A stretch of DNA of 64,000 nucleotides, from the NCBI RefSeq assembly GCF_000429085.1, contig NZ_AUBE01000017.1:104088-168087 (forward strand), in the 5' to 3' direction. The stretch is from Streptomyces flavidovirens DSM 40150. GTDB lineage: Bacteria > Actinomycetota > Actinomycetes > Streptomycetales > Streptomycetaceae. The notes beneath the pieces were generated by a model. It made no database searches, was not told where the DNA came from, and worked only from the letters and a program-made list of their open reading frames with translations. Made by a program: the position numbers and the translations under genes. This document shows, piece by piece, positions 26,053 through 37,863 of this stretch. Positions within the stretch are counted from its first letter, which is position 1. Each line of letters starts with the position of its first letter.

Positions 26053-26224
26053 GATCGTCCTCAATATGTCGTCCGGCGGGAGATGCCGCTGTCGATTGCA
26101 GCAGATCAGAGCCTACCGGCGCCGCTCATCGCACAGCGAACCCATATACGGTACGGGCAAGCTCGGCTCGGCCGGACAGCAGTGCGGACAGCAGTGACAG
26201 ACGAGACGTACGAGGAGAACACCG

Positions 26225-27031
26225 GTGGTCAGCAGCGATCAGCGGCGGCGCCAGCTCGCCCGGGAAAAGTTCGAACGCCAGCAGCAGCGCCGCGCCGAGA
26301 ACCGGCGCAAGGCGCGCCGCCGCAACGCCGTGATCGCCTCGGCGCTCGCCGTGGTGCTCGCGGCCGGGGCGGCGGCGTTCGCGACCGGCGCGCTGGGCGG
26401 CGACGACAAGGACGACACCGTCGCCGACGCGTCGGCGAGCACCACGCCGTCGAAGGCGCCCGACCCCTGCGAGAAGCCCGCTCCGGGCTCGGTCAAGAAG
26501 CTGTCGTACAAGAAGGAGCCGGCGCTCACCGTCGACAAGTCCGCGTCGTACACGATGAAGCTCGACACCACCTGTGGCGACATCACGCTCGGCCTGGACC
26601 CGGCGAAGGCCCCGCGCACGGTGAACTCCTTCAACTTCCTTGCCTCGAAGGGCTATTTCGACCACACGAAGTGCCACCGGCTGACGACGAGCGGCATTTA
26701 CGTGTTGCAGTGCGGCGACCCGACGGGGCAGGGCTCGGGTACGCCCGGCTACAAGCTCCCCGACGAGAACCTGAAGGACCCGAAGCTCAAGGGCGGCGTC
26801 TACCCGGCGGGCACGGTCGCGATGGCGAACGCGGGTCCGGGGACCGGCGGCAGCCAGTTCTTCCTCGTGTACCAGGACAGCAAGTTGCCGCCCAGCTACA
26901 CACCGTTCGGAACCATCAAGGGTGGTCAGGACGTGCTGAAGAAGATCGCTGACGCGGGTGAGGCGACCGGTCAGGGCGACGGGGCGCCCCATGCCACCGT
27001 CGTCATCGACAAGGCGACCGTCACCAAGTAA
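26225..27031 (+). CDS. membrane-anchored cyclophilin-type peptidylprolyl isomerase
   Basis: A 268-residue protein with a very basic cytoplasmic N-terminus (about 7-33, KFERQQQRRAENRRKARRR), one transmembrane helix (34-54), a Thr/Ser/Pro linker, and an extracytoplasmic cyclophilin domain (about 105-268) with DITLGLDPAKAPRTVNSF, KCHRLTTSGIYVLQCGDPTGQGSGTPGY and GSQFFLVY segments. Probably a folding catalyst for secreted proteins. GTG start at 26225 with GAGGAG upstream. A 12-bp direct repeat CGGACAGCAGTG (26171-26194) lies in its leader. Confidence 0.93.
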   Translation: MVSSDQRRRQLAREKFERQQQRRAENRRKARRRNAVIASALAVVLAAGAAAFATGALGGDDKDDTVADASASTTPSKAPDPCEKPAPGSVKKLSYKKEPALTVDKSASYTMKLDTTCGDITLGLDPAKAPRTVNSFNFLASKGYFDHTKCHRLTTSGIYVLQCGDPTGQGSGTPGYKLPDENLKDPKLKGGVYPAGTVAMANAGPGTGGSQFFLVYQDSKLPPSYTPFGTIKGGQDVLKKIADAGEATGQGDGAPHATVVIDKATVTK

Positions 27032-27174
27032 ATCCGGAAGTGCGGGATGCGGACAGCCGCCCTGCCGTTCGCCTATGTTGGCGGTGTGCAGGGCGTCTGT
27101 GGCCCCGCGAAAGAAACTGTGGACGATGCCCGGGGGTGAACAGCCCCTCGCAGGCGTCATGTGGAGGAGGCGCT

Positions 27175-28404
27175 GTGAGCAGCGACCCGTGGGGCCGCGT
27201 CGATGAGACCGGCACCGTGTACGTGCGTACGGCCGACGGTGAGAAGGTCGTCGGTTCCTGGCAGGCGGGATCTCCAGAGGAGGCCCTGGCCTACTTCGAG
27301 CGCAAGTACGAGGGCCTGGTTGTCGAGATCGGCCTCCTCGAACGGCGGGTGAAGACGACCGACCTGTCGGCCAAGGACGCCCATGCCGCGATCGACCACC
27401 TGCGCCAGCAGGTCGACGAGCACCACGCCGTCGGTGACCTCGATGCGCTGAGCAAGCGCCTCGACGCGCTGGTGGCGACGGTCGAGGCGCGCCGCGAGGA
27501 GCGCAAGGCGGAGAAGGCCAAGCAGACCGACGAGGCGAAGCACGCCAAGGAGGCGCTGGTCGTCGAGGCCGAGGAGCTGGCCCAGAGCGAGCAGTGGCGG
27601 GCGGCCGGTGAGCGGCTGCGGGCGCTCGTGGACATCTGGAAGGGCCTGCCGAGGCTCGACCGGAAGTCCGACGACGAGCTGTGGCACCGCTTCTCGCACG
27701 CCCGCTCGGCGTTCTCCAAGCGGCGCAAGGCCCACTTCGCCTCGCTGGACGCGCAGCGCGAGGAGGCTCGCAAGGCGAAGGAGAAGCTGGTCGCGGAGGC
27801 GGAGAGCCTTTCGGCGTCGACCGACTGGGCCGCTACGGCCGCCCGTTACCGCGACCTGATGGCCGAGTGGAAGGCCGCGGGCCGCGCCCAGCGCGAGGCC
27901 GAGGACGGCCTGTGGAACCGCTTCCGCGGCGCCCAGGACGTCTTCTTCGCGGCGCGCAGCGCGGTGTTCGCGGAGCGGGACGCCGAGCAGGCCGAGAACC
28001 TCAAGCTCAAGGAGGAGCTCGCGGCCGAGGCCGAGAAGCTGGTGCCGGTGAAGGATCTGAAGGCGGCCAGGGCCGCGTTCCGCTCCATCAACGAGCGCTG
28101 GGAGGCCATCGGCCACGTACCGCGCGACGCCCGCCCGAAGGTCGAGGGCCGGATGCACGCGGTGGAGAAGGCGCTCCAGGAGACCGAGGAGAACGAGTGG
28201 CGTCGTACGAACCCTGAGGCGCGCGCCCGCGCCGCGGGTCTGACGGGCCAGCTCCAGGACGCCGTCGACAAGCTGCGCGGGCAGGTCGAGGCGGCCCGCG
28301 CCGCTGGCAACAACGCCAAGGCCGACAAGCTCGCCCGCGAGCTCGAAGGCCGCCAGGCGCTGCTCGACCAGGCGCTGAAGGGCCTGGAGGAGTTCGGCGG
28401 CTGA
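27175..28404 (+). CDS. DUF349 coiled-coil protein
   Basis: A 409-residue highly charged helical protein made of repeated DUF349 units of about 75 residues (LWHRFSHARSAFSKRRKAHF, LWNRFRGAQDVFFAARSAVF, then a third repeat), with coiled-coil heptads at both ends. DUF349 proteins are widespread in bacteria without an established biochemical role. GTG start at 27175 directly after GGAGGAGG. It ends at a strong bidirectional hairpin facing relA. No sign of co-transcription with the cyclophilin gene 143 bp upstream. Confidence 0.88.
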   Translation: MSSDPWGRVDETGTVYVRTADGEKVVGSWQAGSPEEALAYFERKYEGLVVEIGLLERRVKTTDLSAKDAHAAIDHLRQQVDEHHAVGDLDALSKRLDALVATVEARREERKAEKAKQTDEAKHAKEALVVEAEELAQSEQWRAAGERLRALVDIWKGLPRLDRKSDDELWHRFSHARSAFSKRRKAHFASLDAQREEARKAKEKLVAEAESLSASTDWAATAARYRDLMAEWKAAGRAQREAEDGLWNRFRGAQDVFFAARSAVFAERDAEQAENLKLKEELAAEAEKLVPVKDLKAARAAFRSINERWEAIGHVPRDARPKVEGRMHAVEKALQETEENEWRRTNPEARARAAGLTGQLQDAVDKLRGQVEAARAAGNNAKADKLARELEGRQALLDQALKGLEEFGG

Positions 28405-28420
28405 CGCCCCGGCTTACGCG

Positions 28421-28458
28421 AAAGGGCCCCGGTGCGGATCTCCGTACCGGGGCCCTTT
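28421..28458. terminator. bidirectional terminator between the DUF349 gene and relA
   Basis: AAAGGGCCCCGGT pairs with ACCGGGGCCCTTT (13 bp, 12-nt loop), with A- and T-runs at either end, serving the two convergent transcripts. Confidence 0.85.
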
Positions 28459-28469
28459 GCTTACGTGCC

Positions 28470-31097
<2,628 letters not shown>

Positions 31098-31202
31098 GAG
31101 CGCTCCTCGTGCGGGTCCGGGTCCCCCGGTCAGGCCCGGAAAGCCCATGGTAACGATGCCTGGCCTCCGGTTCGCCCCAGGGCCTGATACCTGAGCCAAC
31201 GC

Positions 31203-31237
31203 GAAAGGCGGGTCCCCGAATTCCTCGGGGACCCGCC
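31203..31237 (-). terminator. hairpin terminator after apt
   Basis: GGCGGGTCCCCGA pairs with TCGGGGACCCGCC (13 bp, 5-nt loop) and ends in TTT on the minus strand, 22 bp past the apt stop. It would separate apt from relA, or attenuate read-through. Confidence 0.75.
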
Positions 31238-31258
31238 CATCACGTACAGCCGTGCTGG

Positions 31259-31801
31259 TCAGACCGTGATCAAGGCCTCCAGCGGAGCCCCGTGGAGCGC
31301 CGGTTCCAGGCGGCTGCGGCCGCCGAGGAATCCGAGTTCCATGAGGACCGCGACCCCGGCGACCTGCGCGCCCGCCCGCCGGATGAGCTCCAGCGAGGCC
31401 TCGGCGGTGCCGCCGGTGGCGAGGACGTCGTCGATGACGATGACGCGGTCGCCGTCGGCCAGGTCCTCGGCGTGGATCTCGATCTCGGCGGTGCCGTACT
31501 CCAGCTCGTACGCCTGCTTCAGCGTCGCACCCGGCAGCTTCCCCGCCTTGCGTACGGGGATGAAGCCGAGGCCGGCGCGGACGGCGACCGGCGCGGCCAG
31601 GATGAAGCCGCGGGCCTCCAGACCGACGATCTTCGTGGCGCCGGAGCGTACGCACAGCTCCGCGAGGGCGTCCGTCAGCGCCGTGAACGCCACCGGGTCC
31701 GCGAGCAGCGGGGTGATGTCCTTGAACATCACGCCGGGCTTCGGATAGTCCGGTACGTCACGGATGCGGCTGATCAGCAGATCCTGCGTGGTTGTCGTCA
31801 T
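31259..31801 (-). CDS. apt: adenine phosphoribosyltransferase
   Basis: Salvages adenine to AMP using PRPP. The 180-residue type I PRTase has FKDITPLLADP, LEARGFILAAPVA and the PRPP motif VIVIDDVLATGGTA, at normal length. The ATG at 31801 overlaps the secF stop (ATGA), giving the actinobacterial order yajC-secD-secF-apt-relA. Confidence 0.97.
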   Translation of the reverse strand: MTTTTQDLLISRIRDVPDYPKPGVMFKDITPLLADPVAFTALTDALAELCVRSGATKIVGLEARGFILAAPVAVRAGLGFIPVRKAGKLPGATLKQAYELEYGTAEIEIHAEDLADGDRVIVIDDVLATGGTAEASLELIRRAGAQVAGVAVLMELGFLGGRSRLEPALHGAPLEALITV

Positions 31802-32928
31802 CGCCGCTTCCCCGAGGGCTTGCCGCGGCCACCGCTGCGGCCACGGGGCTGACCGACGACCGCACCGGCCGGTGCGGCGTCGTCCACGGCCCGGTCCTGC
31901 CGCTCGCCGGAGCCGACGGAGCCGTCGGTGTCGTCGGAGTCCGGCCACTCACCCTTGGCCGCCGCGGCCGCCCGCTTCGCGAGCACGCGCTTCTTCAGGG
32001 CCTTCATCTGCGGGTCGCGTTCCTTCAGGTCGGCGACGAGCGGAGTGGCGATGAAGATCGAGGAGTACGCACCGGCGGCCAGGCCGACGAAGAGCGACAG
32101 CGAGATGTCGTTGAGCATGCCCGCGCCCAGCACACCGCCGCCGATGAACAGCAGGCCCGCCACCGGGAGCAGCGCGACGACGGTGGTGTTGATGGAGCGC
32201 ACCAGGGTGCCGTTGAGGCTGCGGTTGGCGATCTCGCTGTACGTCCAGCGCGTCTGCTTCGTGATGTCCTTCGACCCCTCCTTGAGACCGTCGAAGACGA
32301 CGACGGTGTCGTAGAGGGAGTAACCGAGGATCGTCAGCAGACCGATCACGGTGCCGGGTGTGACCTCGAAGCCCACCAGTGCGTACACACCGACGGTGAT
32401 GGTGAGGTCGTGGACCAGGGCGATGAGGGCGGCCAGGGCCATGCGCCACTCGAAGGCGATGGCGAGGTAGATGACCACCAGCACCATGAAGATCGCGAGG
32501 CCGGTCCAGGCCTTGTTGGCGATCTGCTCGCCCCAACTGGGGCCGACCAGCTCGGAGGTGATGTCGTCCGGCGCTACGCCGAGGTCCTTCGCGAGCTCGT
32601 CCTTGACCGGGTTGGCGGTGTCGGTGTCCAGACCGCTGATCTGGATGCGCATGCCGCCGTTGCCGAGCTCCTGGACGATCGCCTCGTGCCCGGAGGCCTT
32701 TTCGGCGTCCTCCTGGACCTGGGCGACGGAGACACCCGTCTTGGCCGTCGTGAAGACGGCGCCGCCCTCGAACTCGATGCCCATGACCAGACCGCGCACC
32801 GCCAGGCCGACGATGGCCGTGATCGTGATCAGGATCGACAGGCCGTACCAGATCTTCCGCTTGCCGACGAAGTCGTAACCGACCTCACCGTTGTAGAGGC
32901 GGGCGCCGAGATTGCCGAGTCGGGACAT
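31798..32928 (-). CDS. secF: protein translocase subunit SecF
   Basis: Partner of SecD in the proton-driven late step of Sec secretion. The 376-residue protein has six predicted membrane helices, the FVGKRKIWYGLS N-terminus, GIEFEGGAVF and YSLYDTVVVFDGLKE (conserved in SecF), and a basic, Gly/Pro-rich cytoplasmic tail (about 315-376). The ATG at 32928 begins one base after the secD stop. Confidence 0.97.
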   Translation of the reverse strand: MSRLGNLGARLYNGEVGYDFVGKRKIWYGLSILITITAIVGLAVRGLVMGIEFEGGAVFTTAKTGVSVAQVQEDAEKASGHEAIVQELGNGGMRIQISGLDTDTANPVKDELAKDLGVAPDDITSELVGPSWGEQIANKAWTGLAIFMVLVVIYLAIAFEWRMALAALIALVHDLTITVGVYALVGFEVTPGTVIGLLTILGYSLYDTVVVFDGLKEGSKDITKQTRWTYSEIANRSLNGTLVRSINTTVVALLPVAGLLFIGGGVLGAGMLNDISLSLFVGLAAGAYSSIFIATPLVADLKERDPQMKALKKRVLAKRAAAAAKGEWPDSDDTDGSVGSGERQDRAVDDAAPAGAVVGQPRGRSGGRGKPSGKRR

Positions 32929-32929
32929 C

Positions 32930-34666
32930 TCAGGCCTCCTTCGGGTCGATGGGGGCGGTGACGCGACGGGTACGGCGCAGGGGAGGCTGTACGCCGAGCC
33001 GCTTGGGGTCCAGGCCGGACCACGGGTGGCCCTGGCCGAAGAACTTCGTACGCGCCAACAGCGTCATCAGCGGCTTGGTGAAGAGGAACACCACGACCAC
33101 ATCGAGCAGGGTGGTCAGGCCGAGCGTGAACGCGAAGCCCTGCACCTTGCCGACGGTCACGACGAACAGCACCGCGGCGGCGAGGAACGACACGAAGTCG
33201 GAGACCAGGATGGTGCGCCGGGCACGCGGCCAGGCACGCTCCACGGCGGGCTTGAGCGTGCGGCCCTCGCGGATCTCGTCACGGATGCGTTCGAAGTACA
33301 CGATGAACGAGTCCGCGGTGATGCCGATGGCAACGATCGCACCACACACCGCGGGGAGGTTCAGCGCGAAGCCGATGCCCGGTCCGAGCAACGTCATGAT
33401 CGTGTAGGTCAGGATCGCGGAGACGATGAGGCTCACGATCGCGACGAACGCCAGGCCGCGGTAGTACGCCAGCAGGTAGATAACGACCAGCGCGAGACCG
33501 ATCGCACCGGCGATCAGGCCGGCCTTGAGCTGCTCGCCGCCGAGCGCGGCGGTGACGGTGGTGACGGTCTCCTCGCTGAAGGAGAGCGGCAGCGCGCCGT
33601 ACGACAGGATGTTGGCCAGGTCCTGGGCGGACTCCTGGGTGAAGCTGCCGGAGATCTCCGCGTTGGCGCTCAGGGTCTCGTTGACGGAGGGCGCCGAGAC
33701 GACTTCGCCGTCGAGGACGATGGCGAACTGGTTCTGCGGGGGCTGCTGCTGCGAGAGCTTGGCGGTGATCTTCTGGAACTTCTTGGAGCCGCCGTCGGTG
33801 AACTCCATGTTCACCTTCCAGCCGCCACCGCGCTGGGTGTCGAGCGTGGCGCTGGCGTCGTCGACGTCCTTGCCGTTGACCTCGGCCGGGCCCAGGATGT
33901 ACTTCTCCCACTCACCCGCGTTGTTCTTGCCGCAGGCGACCATCGGGTCCTCGGGCTTGACGCCCCGGTTGGCCTGGACCCGGTCGGTCTTCTTGGTGCA
34001 GTCCAGAGCCGCGAACTTCTTCTCCAGCGCCGAGATCGCGGGGTCGGGCGACGGCGTGGCCGCCGGCTTGTCGCCCTTGTCCGGGCTCTTGGAGGCACTG
34101 CCCGTGGGGGTCGGCGTCGGGTCCTTCTTGAGCCCGTCCGTCACCGCGCGGCCCTGCGTGGTGGCGGTGGCCGTCGGCGTCGCGGGAGGCGTGGACTTGC
34201 CGTCCTTGCCGCCCGCGGAGGGCTTCGGGGAGGGAGTGGCGTCGGGCGTCGGCGTACCGGCGGTGTACGTCACGACCGGCCGGAAGTAGAGCTGAGCGGT
34301 GGTGCCGACCTGCTCCCGAGCCTGCTTCTCGTTCGTCCCCTTGGGGATGTTGACGATGATGTTCTCTTCGCCCTGAGTCTGGACCTCGGCCTCAGAGACA
34401 CCCAGACCATTGACACGGCGGTCGATGATGCCGACCGCCGTGTCCATGTTGGTCTTGTTGATGGCGTTCGGCTTGCCCGGCTCGGGCTTCGCCTTGAGCG
34501 TGATGCTCGTGCCGCCGGCGAGGTCGATGCCCAGACGCGGTGTGAGCTCACCGGTCGCGAACATCCCGCTGGTGAGCGCGACCATGGCGATCACGATCAG
34601 AGCCAGGGCGCGCCCTGGCCTGCCCGGAGCCCCCGCGGGCCTGCGGCCCTTCTTCGGTGCTGCCAC
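32930..34666 (-). CDS. secD: protein translocase subunit SecD with Thr/Pro-rich insertion
   Basis: SecD pulls translocating proteins outward. The 578-residue protein has the first membrane helix (about 20-40), LGIDLAGGTSITLK, RRVNGLGVSEAEVQTQG, and the C-terminal helices with ITADSFIVYFERIRDE. Between about residues 128 and 205 the extracytoplasmic domain carries a low-complexity insertion rich in Thr, Pro, Ser and Lys (TPTPDATPSPKPS and similar), absent from compact SecDs. GTG 34666 is chosen because the upstream frame lacks homology. Confidence 0.96.
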   Translation of the reverse strand: MAAPKKGRRPAGAPGRPGRALALIVIAMVALTSGMFATGELTPRLGIDLAGGTSITLKAKPEPGKPNAINKTNMDTAVGIIDRRVNGLGVSEAEVQTQGEENIIVNIPKGTNEKQAREQVGTTAQLYFRPVVTYTAGTPTPDATPSPKPSAGGKDGKSTPPATPTATATTQGRAVTDGLKKDPTPTPTGSASKSPDKGDKPAATPSPDPAISALEKKFAALDCTKKTDRVQANRGVKPEDPMVACGKNNAGEWEKYILGPAEVNGKDVDDASATLDTQRGGGWKVNMEFTDGGSKKFQKITAKLSQQQPPQNQFAIVLDGEVVSAPSVNETLSANAEISGSFTQESAQDLANILSYGALPLSFSEETVTTVTAALGGEQLKAGLIAGAIGLALVVIYLLAYYRGLAFVAIVSLIVSAILTYTIMTLLGPGIGFALNLPAVCGAIVAIGITADSFIVYFERIRDEIREGRTLKPAVERAWPRARRTILVSDFVSFLAAAVLFVVTVGKVQGFAFTLGLTTLLDVVVVFLFTKPLMTLLARTKFFGQGHPWSGLDPKRLGVQPPLRRTRRVTAPIDPKEA

Positions 34667-34810
34667 CTTCTCGTTTCTCCCTGTCCAACCGCCCCCGCGC
34701 CGGGTGAGCGCCAAGGCGGCCACGAAGTATGTGGGGCCCAGCCCCGCGGAAGTCGACACGATCCGGGGACCGGGGTACGCCGGTGGGCGCGCCGCGGTCC
34801 CCCTACGTGA

Positions 34811-35311
34811 CTACTTCGCGTCGCTCTCGCCGTCGGTCTTCTTGTCCTTCGGCTCGTCGCCGGCCGCGTCGGCCGCGTCGTGCGCCTTCTCCGCGTCGTC
34901 CCCGCCGGCCTTCTTGCCGAGGTCGATACGCGCGACGTCGTCCTCGTCCTTGTCCTTGTCCGCGTCCGCGGTCTCGGTCAGCGAGGAGGCGTCGTCCGGG
35001 ACGACCGGAGCGTCGATCTTGAGGTCACCGTCGCCGTGGACGATGCGGTTGTACTCCTCGTCGTCGAGGACGGCGCCGATGGAGTTCTTCGCGTAGACGG
35101 CGTGCACGCCCGGCGCGACCTCGAGGAGGACCGTGTCGTCGTTGACTTCCTTGACGGTGGCGTACATGCCCCCGATCGTCCGGACGCCGGTGCCGGGCTG
35201 CATTTCGTCGCGCATCTGCGCAGCCGCCTGCTGCTTCTTCTTGGCGGACCGGGTCATCAGGAACATGGCCCCGATGAGCACGATGAAGGGGAGGAGTGTC
35301 ATGAGAGTCAC
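34811..35311 (-). CDS. yajC: Sec translocon accessory protein YajC
   Basis: Small membrane subunit associated with SecDF. The 166-residue protein has one N-terminal helix (TLLPFIVLIGAMFLMTRSAKKKQQ), the family MRDEMQPGTGVRTIGGMYATV segment (about 32-52), and a long acidic/Lys tail (about 100-166) typical of actinobacterial YajC. I chose GTG 35311 (VTLMTLLPF) over a longer frame. It is upstream of secD (144-bp gap). Confidence 0.94.
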   Translation of the reverse strand: MTLMTLLPFIVLIGAMFLMTRSAKKKQQAAAQMRDEMQPGTGVRTIGGMYATVKEVNDDTVLLEVAPGVHAVYAKNSIGAVLDDEEYNRIVHGDGDLKIDAPVVPDDASSLTETADADKDKDEDDVARIDLGKKAGGDDAEKAHDAADAAGDEPKDKKTDGESDAK

Positions 35312-35486
35312 GGGACGGAAATTCCTTCGCACGACCGCGCCGGGGAGCGGCCTGATCTACGGGGGGTGGGCACGCCGACCTGGAAGGGCGGCATCGGCGG
35401 AGTCTAAGCGAGTCCGCATCAATGGAACAACGCCCAGCATCGCACCGTGGTTCCTGACAGGGCGACCCTCCGCGCCGTCAGGTCCA

Positions 35487-36554
35487 TCACGTCCCAAAGA
35501 GTCCCGTTTGTCCATTTCCTCCGTTACCCTGCCGAGGCGGTACGAGCCCCAGGTGCGCCCAGGCGGCAGGCGTGGCCACCCGGCCCCTCGGCGTACGGGC
35601 CAGCAGGCCTTCCCGTACGAGGAAGGGCTCGGCCACCTCTTCGACCGTCTCCCGCTCCTCCCCCACCGCCACCGCGAGCGTGGACAGTCCCACGGGCCCG
35701 CCGCCGAACAGCTTGAGCAGCGCGCCGAGCACGGCCCGGTCGAGGCGGTCCAGGCCACGGGCGTCGACCTCGTACACCTTGAGAGCGGCGGCGGCGATGT
35801 CACGGTCGATGACGCCGTCGGCCTTGACCTGGGCGTAGTCACGGACGCGGCGCAGCAGGCGGTTGGCGATACGGGGCGTACCGCGGGAGCGTCCGGCGAT
35901 CTCCGCCGCGCCGTCCACGTCGATCTCCAGGTCGAGGAGCCGGGCGGAGCGGTGGACGACCCGCTCCAGCTCGGCCGGTTCGTAGAACTCCATGTGCCCG
36001 GTGAAGCCGAAGCGGTCGCGCAGCGGCGGCGGGAGCAGTCCGGCCCTGGTGGTGGCGCCGACCAGGGTGAAGGGGGGCAGCTCCAGCGGGATGGCGGTGG
36101 CGCCGGGCCCCTTGCCGACGATCACGTCGACGCGGAAGTCCTCCATGGCCATGTAGAGCATCTCTTCGGCCGGCCGGGACATCCGGTGGATCTCGTCGAG
36201 GAAGAGCACCTCGCCCTCCTGGAGGGAGGAGAGGATCGCGGCGAGGTCTCCGGCGTGCTGGATGGCGGGGCCCGAGGTGATGCGGATGGGGGCGTTCATC
36301 TCGGCCGCGATGATCATCGAGAGGGTTGTCTTGCCCAGGCCGGGGGCGCCGGACAGCAGCACGTGGTCGGCGGTGGCGCCGCGCGCGCGGGCCGCCCGCA
36401 GGACCAGGTCGAGCTGCTCGCGGACCTTCTCCTGGCCCACGAACTCGTCGAGGTCCTTGGGGCGCAGCGCCGCCTCGACGGCCTGGTCCTCGCCGTCGGA
36501 GCCGGAGTCGACCAGCCGCTGGTCGATGTCGGGTCCGGTGTCGTCCCAGTTCAT
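35487..36554 (-). CDS. ruvB: Holliday junction branch-migration ATPase RuvB
   Basis: Hexameric AAA+ motor that drives branch migration with RuvA. The 355-residue protein has LRPKDLDEFVGQEKVREQLDL, Walker A GAPGLGKTT, Walker B FLDEIHRM, sensor 1 GATTRAGLL and the C-terminal winged helix with GLDRLDRAVL. ATG start at 36554, 16 bp after ruvA. The order ruvC-ruvA-ruvB-yajC is conserved in actinobacteria. Confidence 0.98.
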   Translation of the reverse strand: MNWDDTGPDIDQRLVDSGSDGEDQAVEAALRPKDLDEFVGQEKVREQLDLVLRAARARGATADHVLLSGAPGLGKTTLSMIIAAEMNAPIRITSGPAIQHAGDLAAILSSLQEGEVLFLDEIHRMSRPAEEMLYMAMEDFRVDVIVGKGPGATAIPLELPPFTLVGATTRAGLLPPPLRDRFGFTGHMEFYEPAELERVVHRSARLLDLEIDVDGAAEIAGRSRGTPRIANRLLRRVRDYAQVKADGVIDRDIAAAALKVYEVDARGLDRLDRAVLGALLKLFGGGPVGLSTLAVAVGEERETVEEVAEPFLVREGLLARTPRGRVATPAAWAHLGLVPPRQGNGGNGQTGLFGT

Positions 36555-36570
36555 TTACGGATCTCTCGAA

Positions 36571-37200
36571 TCAGCGGGCGCGGTTGAGGGTCTGGAGCGC
36601 GGCGCGCAGCAACTGCGGCACGGGCGGCCGGCTGCCCCCGGCGAGGGCCGCCTCGGCCTGCGGGGCCACCGCCGCGACCGCCTCCTCGGCCTCGCGGGAC
36701 GCGTACCCGAGACCGATGAGCGCGGCCTGGAGCTGCTCGCCCCACGGTGCGGGCCCCGACGCGGCGCGCTGGGCGCCGACGTGGCCGCCGGTGCCGAGCG
36801 GCTCCCCCAGACGCCCCTTGAGTTCGAGGAGCAGCTTCTGGGCGCCCTTCTTCCCGATGCCCGGCACGGCGGTGAGCGCCTTCTCGTCACCTGTGGAGAC
36901 GGCCAGGCGCAGCGCGTCGGGCGAGTGCACGGCGAGCATGGCCTGGGCGAGCCGGGGGCCGACGCCGCTGGCGGTCTGGAGCAGCTCGAAGACCTGCCGC
37001 TCGTCGTCGTCGGCGAAGCCGTAGAGGGTCAGCGAGTCCTCGCGTACGACCAGGGAGGTCGCGAGCTTCGCGTCCTGCCCCATGCGGAGCGTGGACAGCG
37101 TGTTCGGCGTGCACTGCACGGCCATGCCGATGCCGCCGACCTCGATGACCGCCGTGGTGGGGGCGAGTGCGGCGACCGGGCCGCTGACGAACGCGATCAT
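36571..37200 (-). CDS. ruvA: Holliday junction-binding protein RuvA
   Basis: Tetrameric scaffold that holds the junction for RuvB and RuvC. The 209-residue protein has the OB-fold N-terminus (AFVSGPVAALAPTTAVIEVGGIG), tandem helix-hairpin-helix motifs (TASGVGPRLAQAML, AVPGIGKKGAQKLLLEL) and the C-terminal RuvB-binding domain (ALIGLGYASREAEEAVAAV). The ATG overlaps the ruvC stop (ATGA). Confidence 0.97.
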   Translation of the reverse strand: MIAFVSGPVAALAPTTAVIEVGGIGMAVQCTPNTLSTLRMGQDAKLATSLVVREDSLTLYGFADDDERQVFELLQTASGVGPRLAQAMLAVHSPDALRLAVSTGDEKALTAVPGIGKKGAQKLLLELKGRLGEPLGTGGHVGAQRAASGPAPWGEQLQAALIGLGYASREAEEAVAAVAPQAEAALAGGSRPPVPQLLRAALQTLNRAR

Positions 37201-37742
37201 CGCGTGACCTTCCGTACGGGGATGCGGGGCGCGCGGGCGGCGGCGTGCGCCTGCTGGAGGCGGTTGACCGCGGGGGCGCGCCAGATGTGACAGATGGCGA
37301 GCGCGAGGGCGTCGGCGGCGTCGGCCGGTCTGGGCGGTGCGTCCAGCCGCAGCAGCCGGGTCACCATGGCACCGACCTGGTCCTTCTCGGCCCGGCCGTT
37401 TCCGGTGACCGCCGCTTTGACCTCACTGGGCGTATGCAGGGCGACGGGCAGCCCGCGCCGCGCCGCGCAGAGCATGGCGACCGCGCTGGCCTGGGCCGTA
37501 CCCATGACCGTACGGACGTTGTGCTGGCTGAACACCCGCTCCACGGCGACGAATTCGGGCCGGTGCTCGTCGAGCCACGCCTCTATGCCGCGCTCGATGG
37601 CGACCAGTCGCTCCCCCAGCTCGGCGTCCGACGGCGTACGGACGACTCCGACCCCGAGCATCCTCAGGGGGCGGCCCGCGGCGCCTTCGACCACGCCGAC
37701 GCCGCACCGGGTCAGCCCCGGGTCCACGCCCAGTACGCGCAT
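37197..37742 (-). CDS. ruvC: crossover junction endodeoxyribonuclease RuvC
   Basis: Resolves Holliday junctions by paired nicks. The 181-residue RNase H-fold protein has catalytic Asp7 (VLGVDPGLTRCGVGVVE), Glu in VAVERVF, and the DAADALALAICH aspartates. ATG 37742 is selected because GGAGGG lies 5 nt upstream and homology starts there. Confidence 0.96.
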   Translation of the reverse strand: MRVLGVDPGLTRCGVGVVEGAAGRPLRMLGVGVVRTPSDAELGERLVAIERGIEAWLDEHRPEFVAVERVFSQHNVRTVMGTAQASAVAMLCAARRGLPVALHTPSEVKAAVTGNGRAEKDQVGAMVTRLLRLDAPPRPADAADALALAICHIWRAPAVNRLQQAHAAARAPRIPVRKVTR

Positions 37743-37803
37743 CGCGTCCCTCCCCCTCACTCTTTCGACTGATCAGCACAGTAGCGGCTGGCTCTGACAA
37801 CGC

Positions 37804-37844
37804 ACGGACGGGCCGCCGGGAGCGTGTCCCGTCGGCCCGTCCGT
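37804..37844 (-). terminator. hairpin terminator after yebC
   Basis: ACGGACGGGCCG pairs with CGGCCCGTCCGT (12 bp) 20 bp beyond the yebC stop, separating it from ruvC. Confidence 0.7.
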
Positions 37845-37863
37845 ACGACGTGCTGATCAGCCC

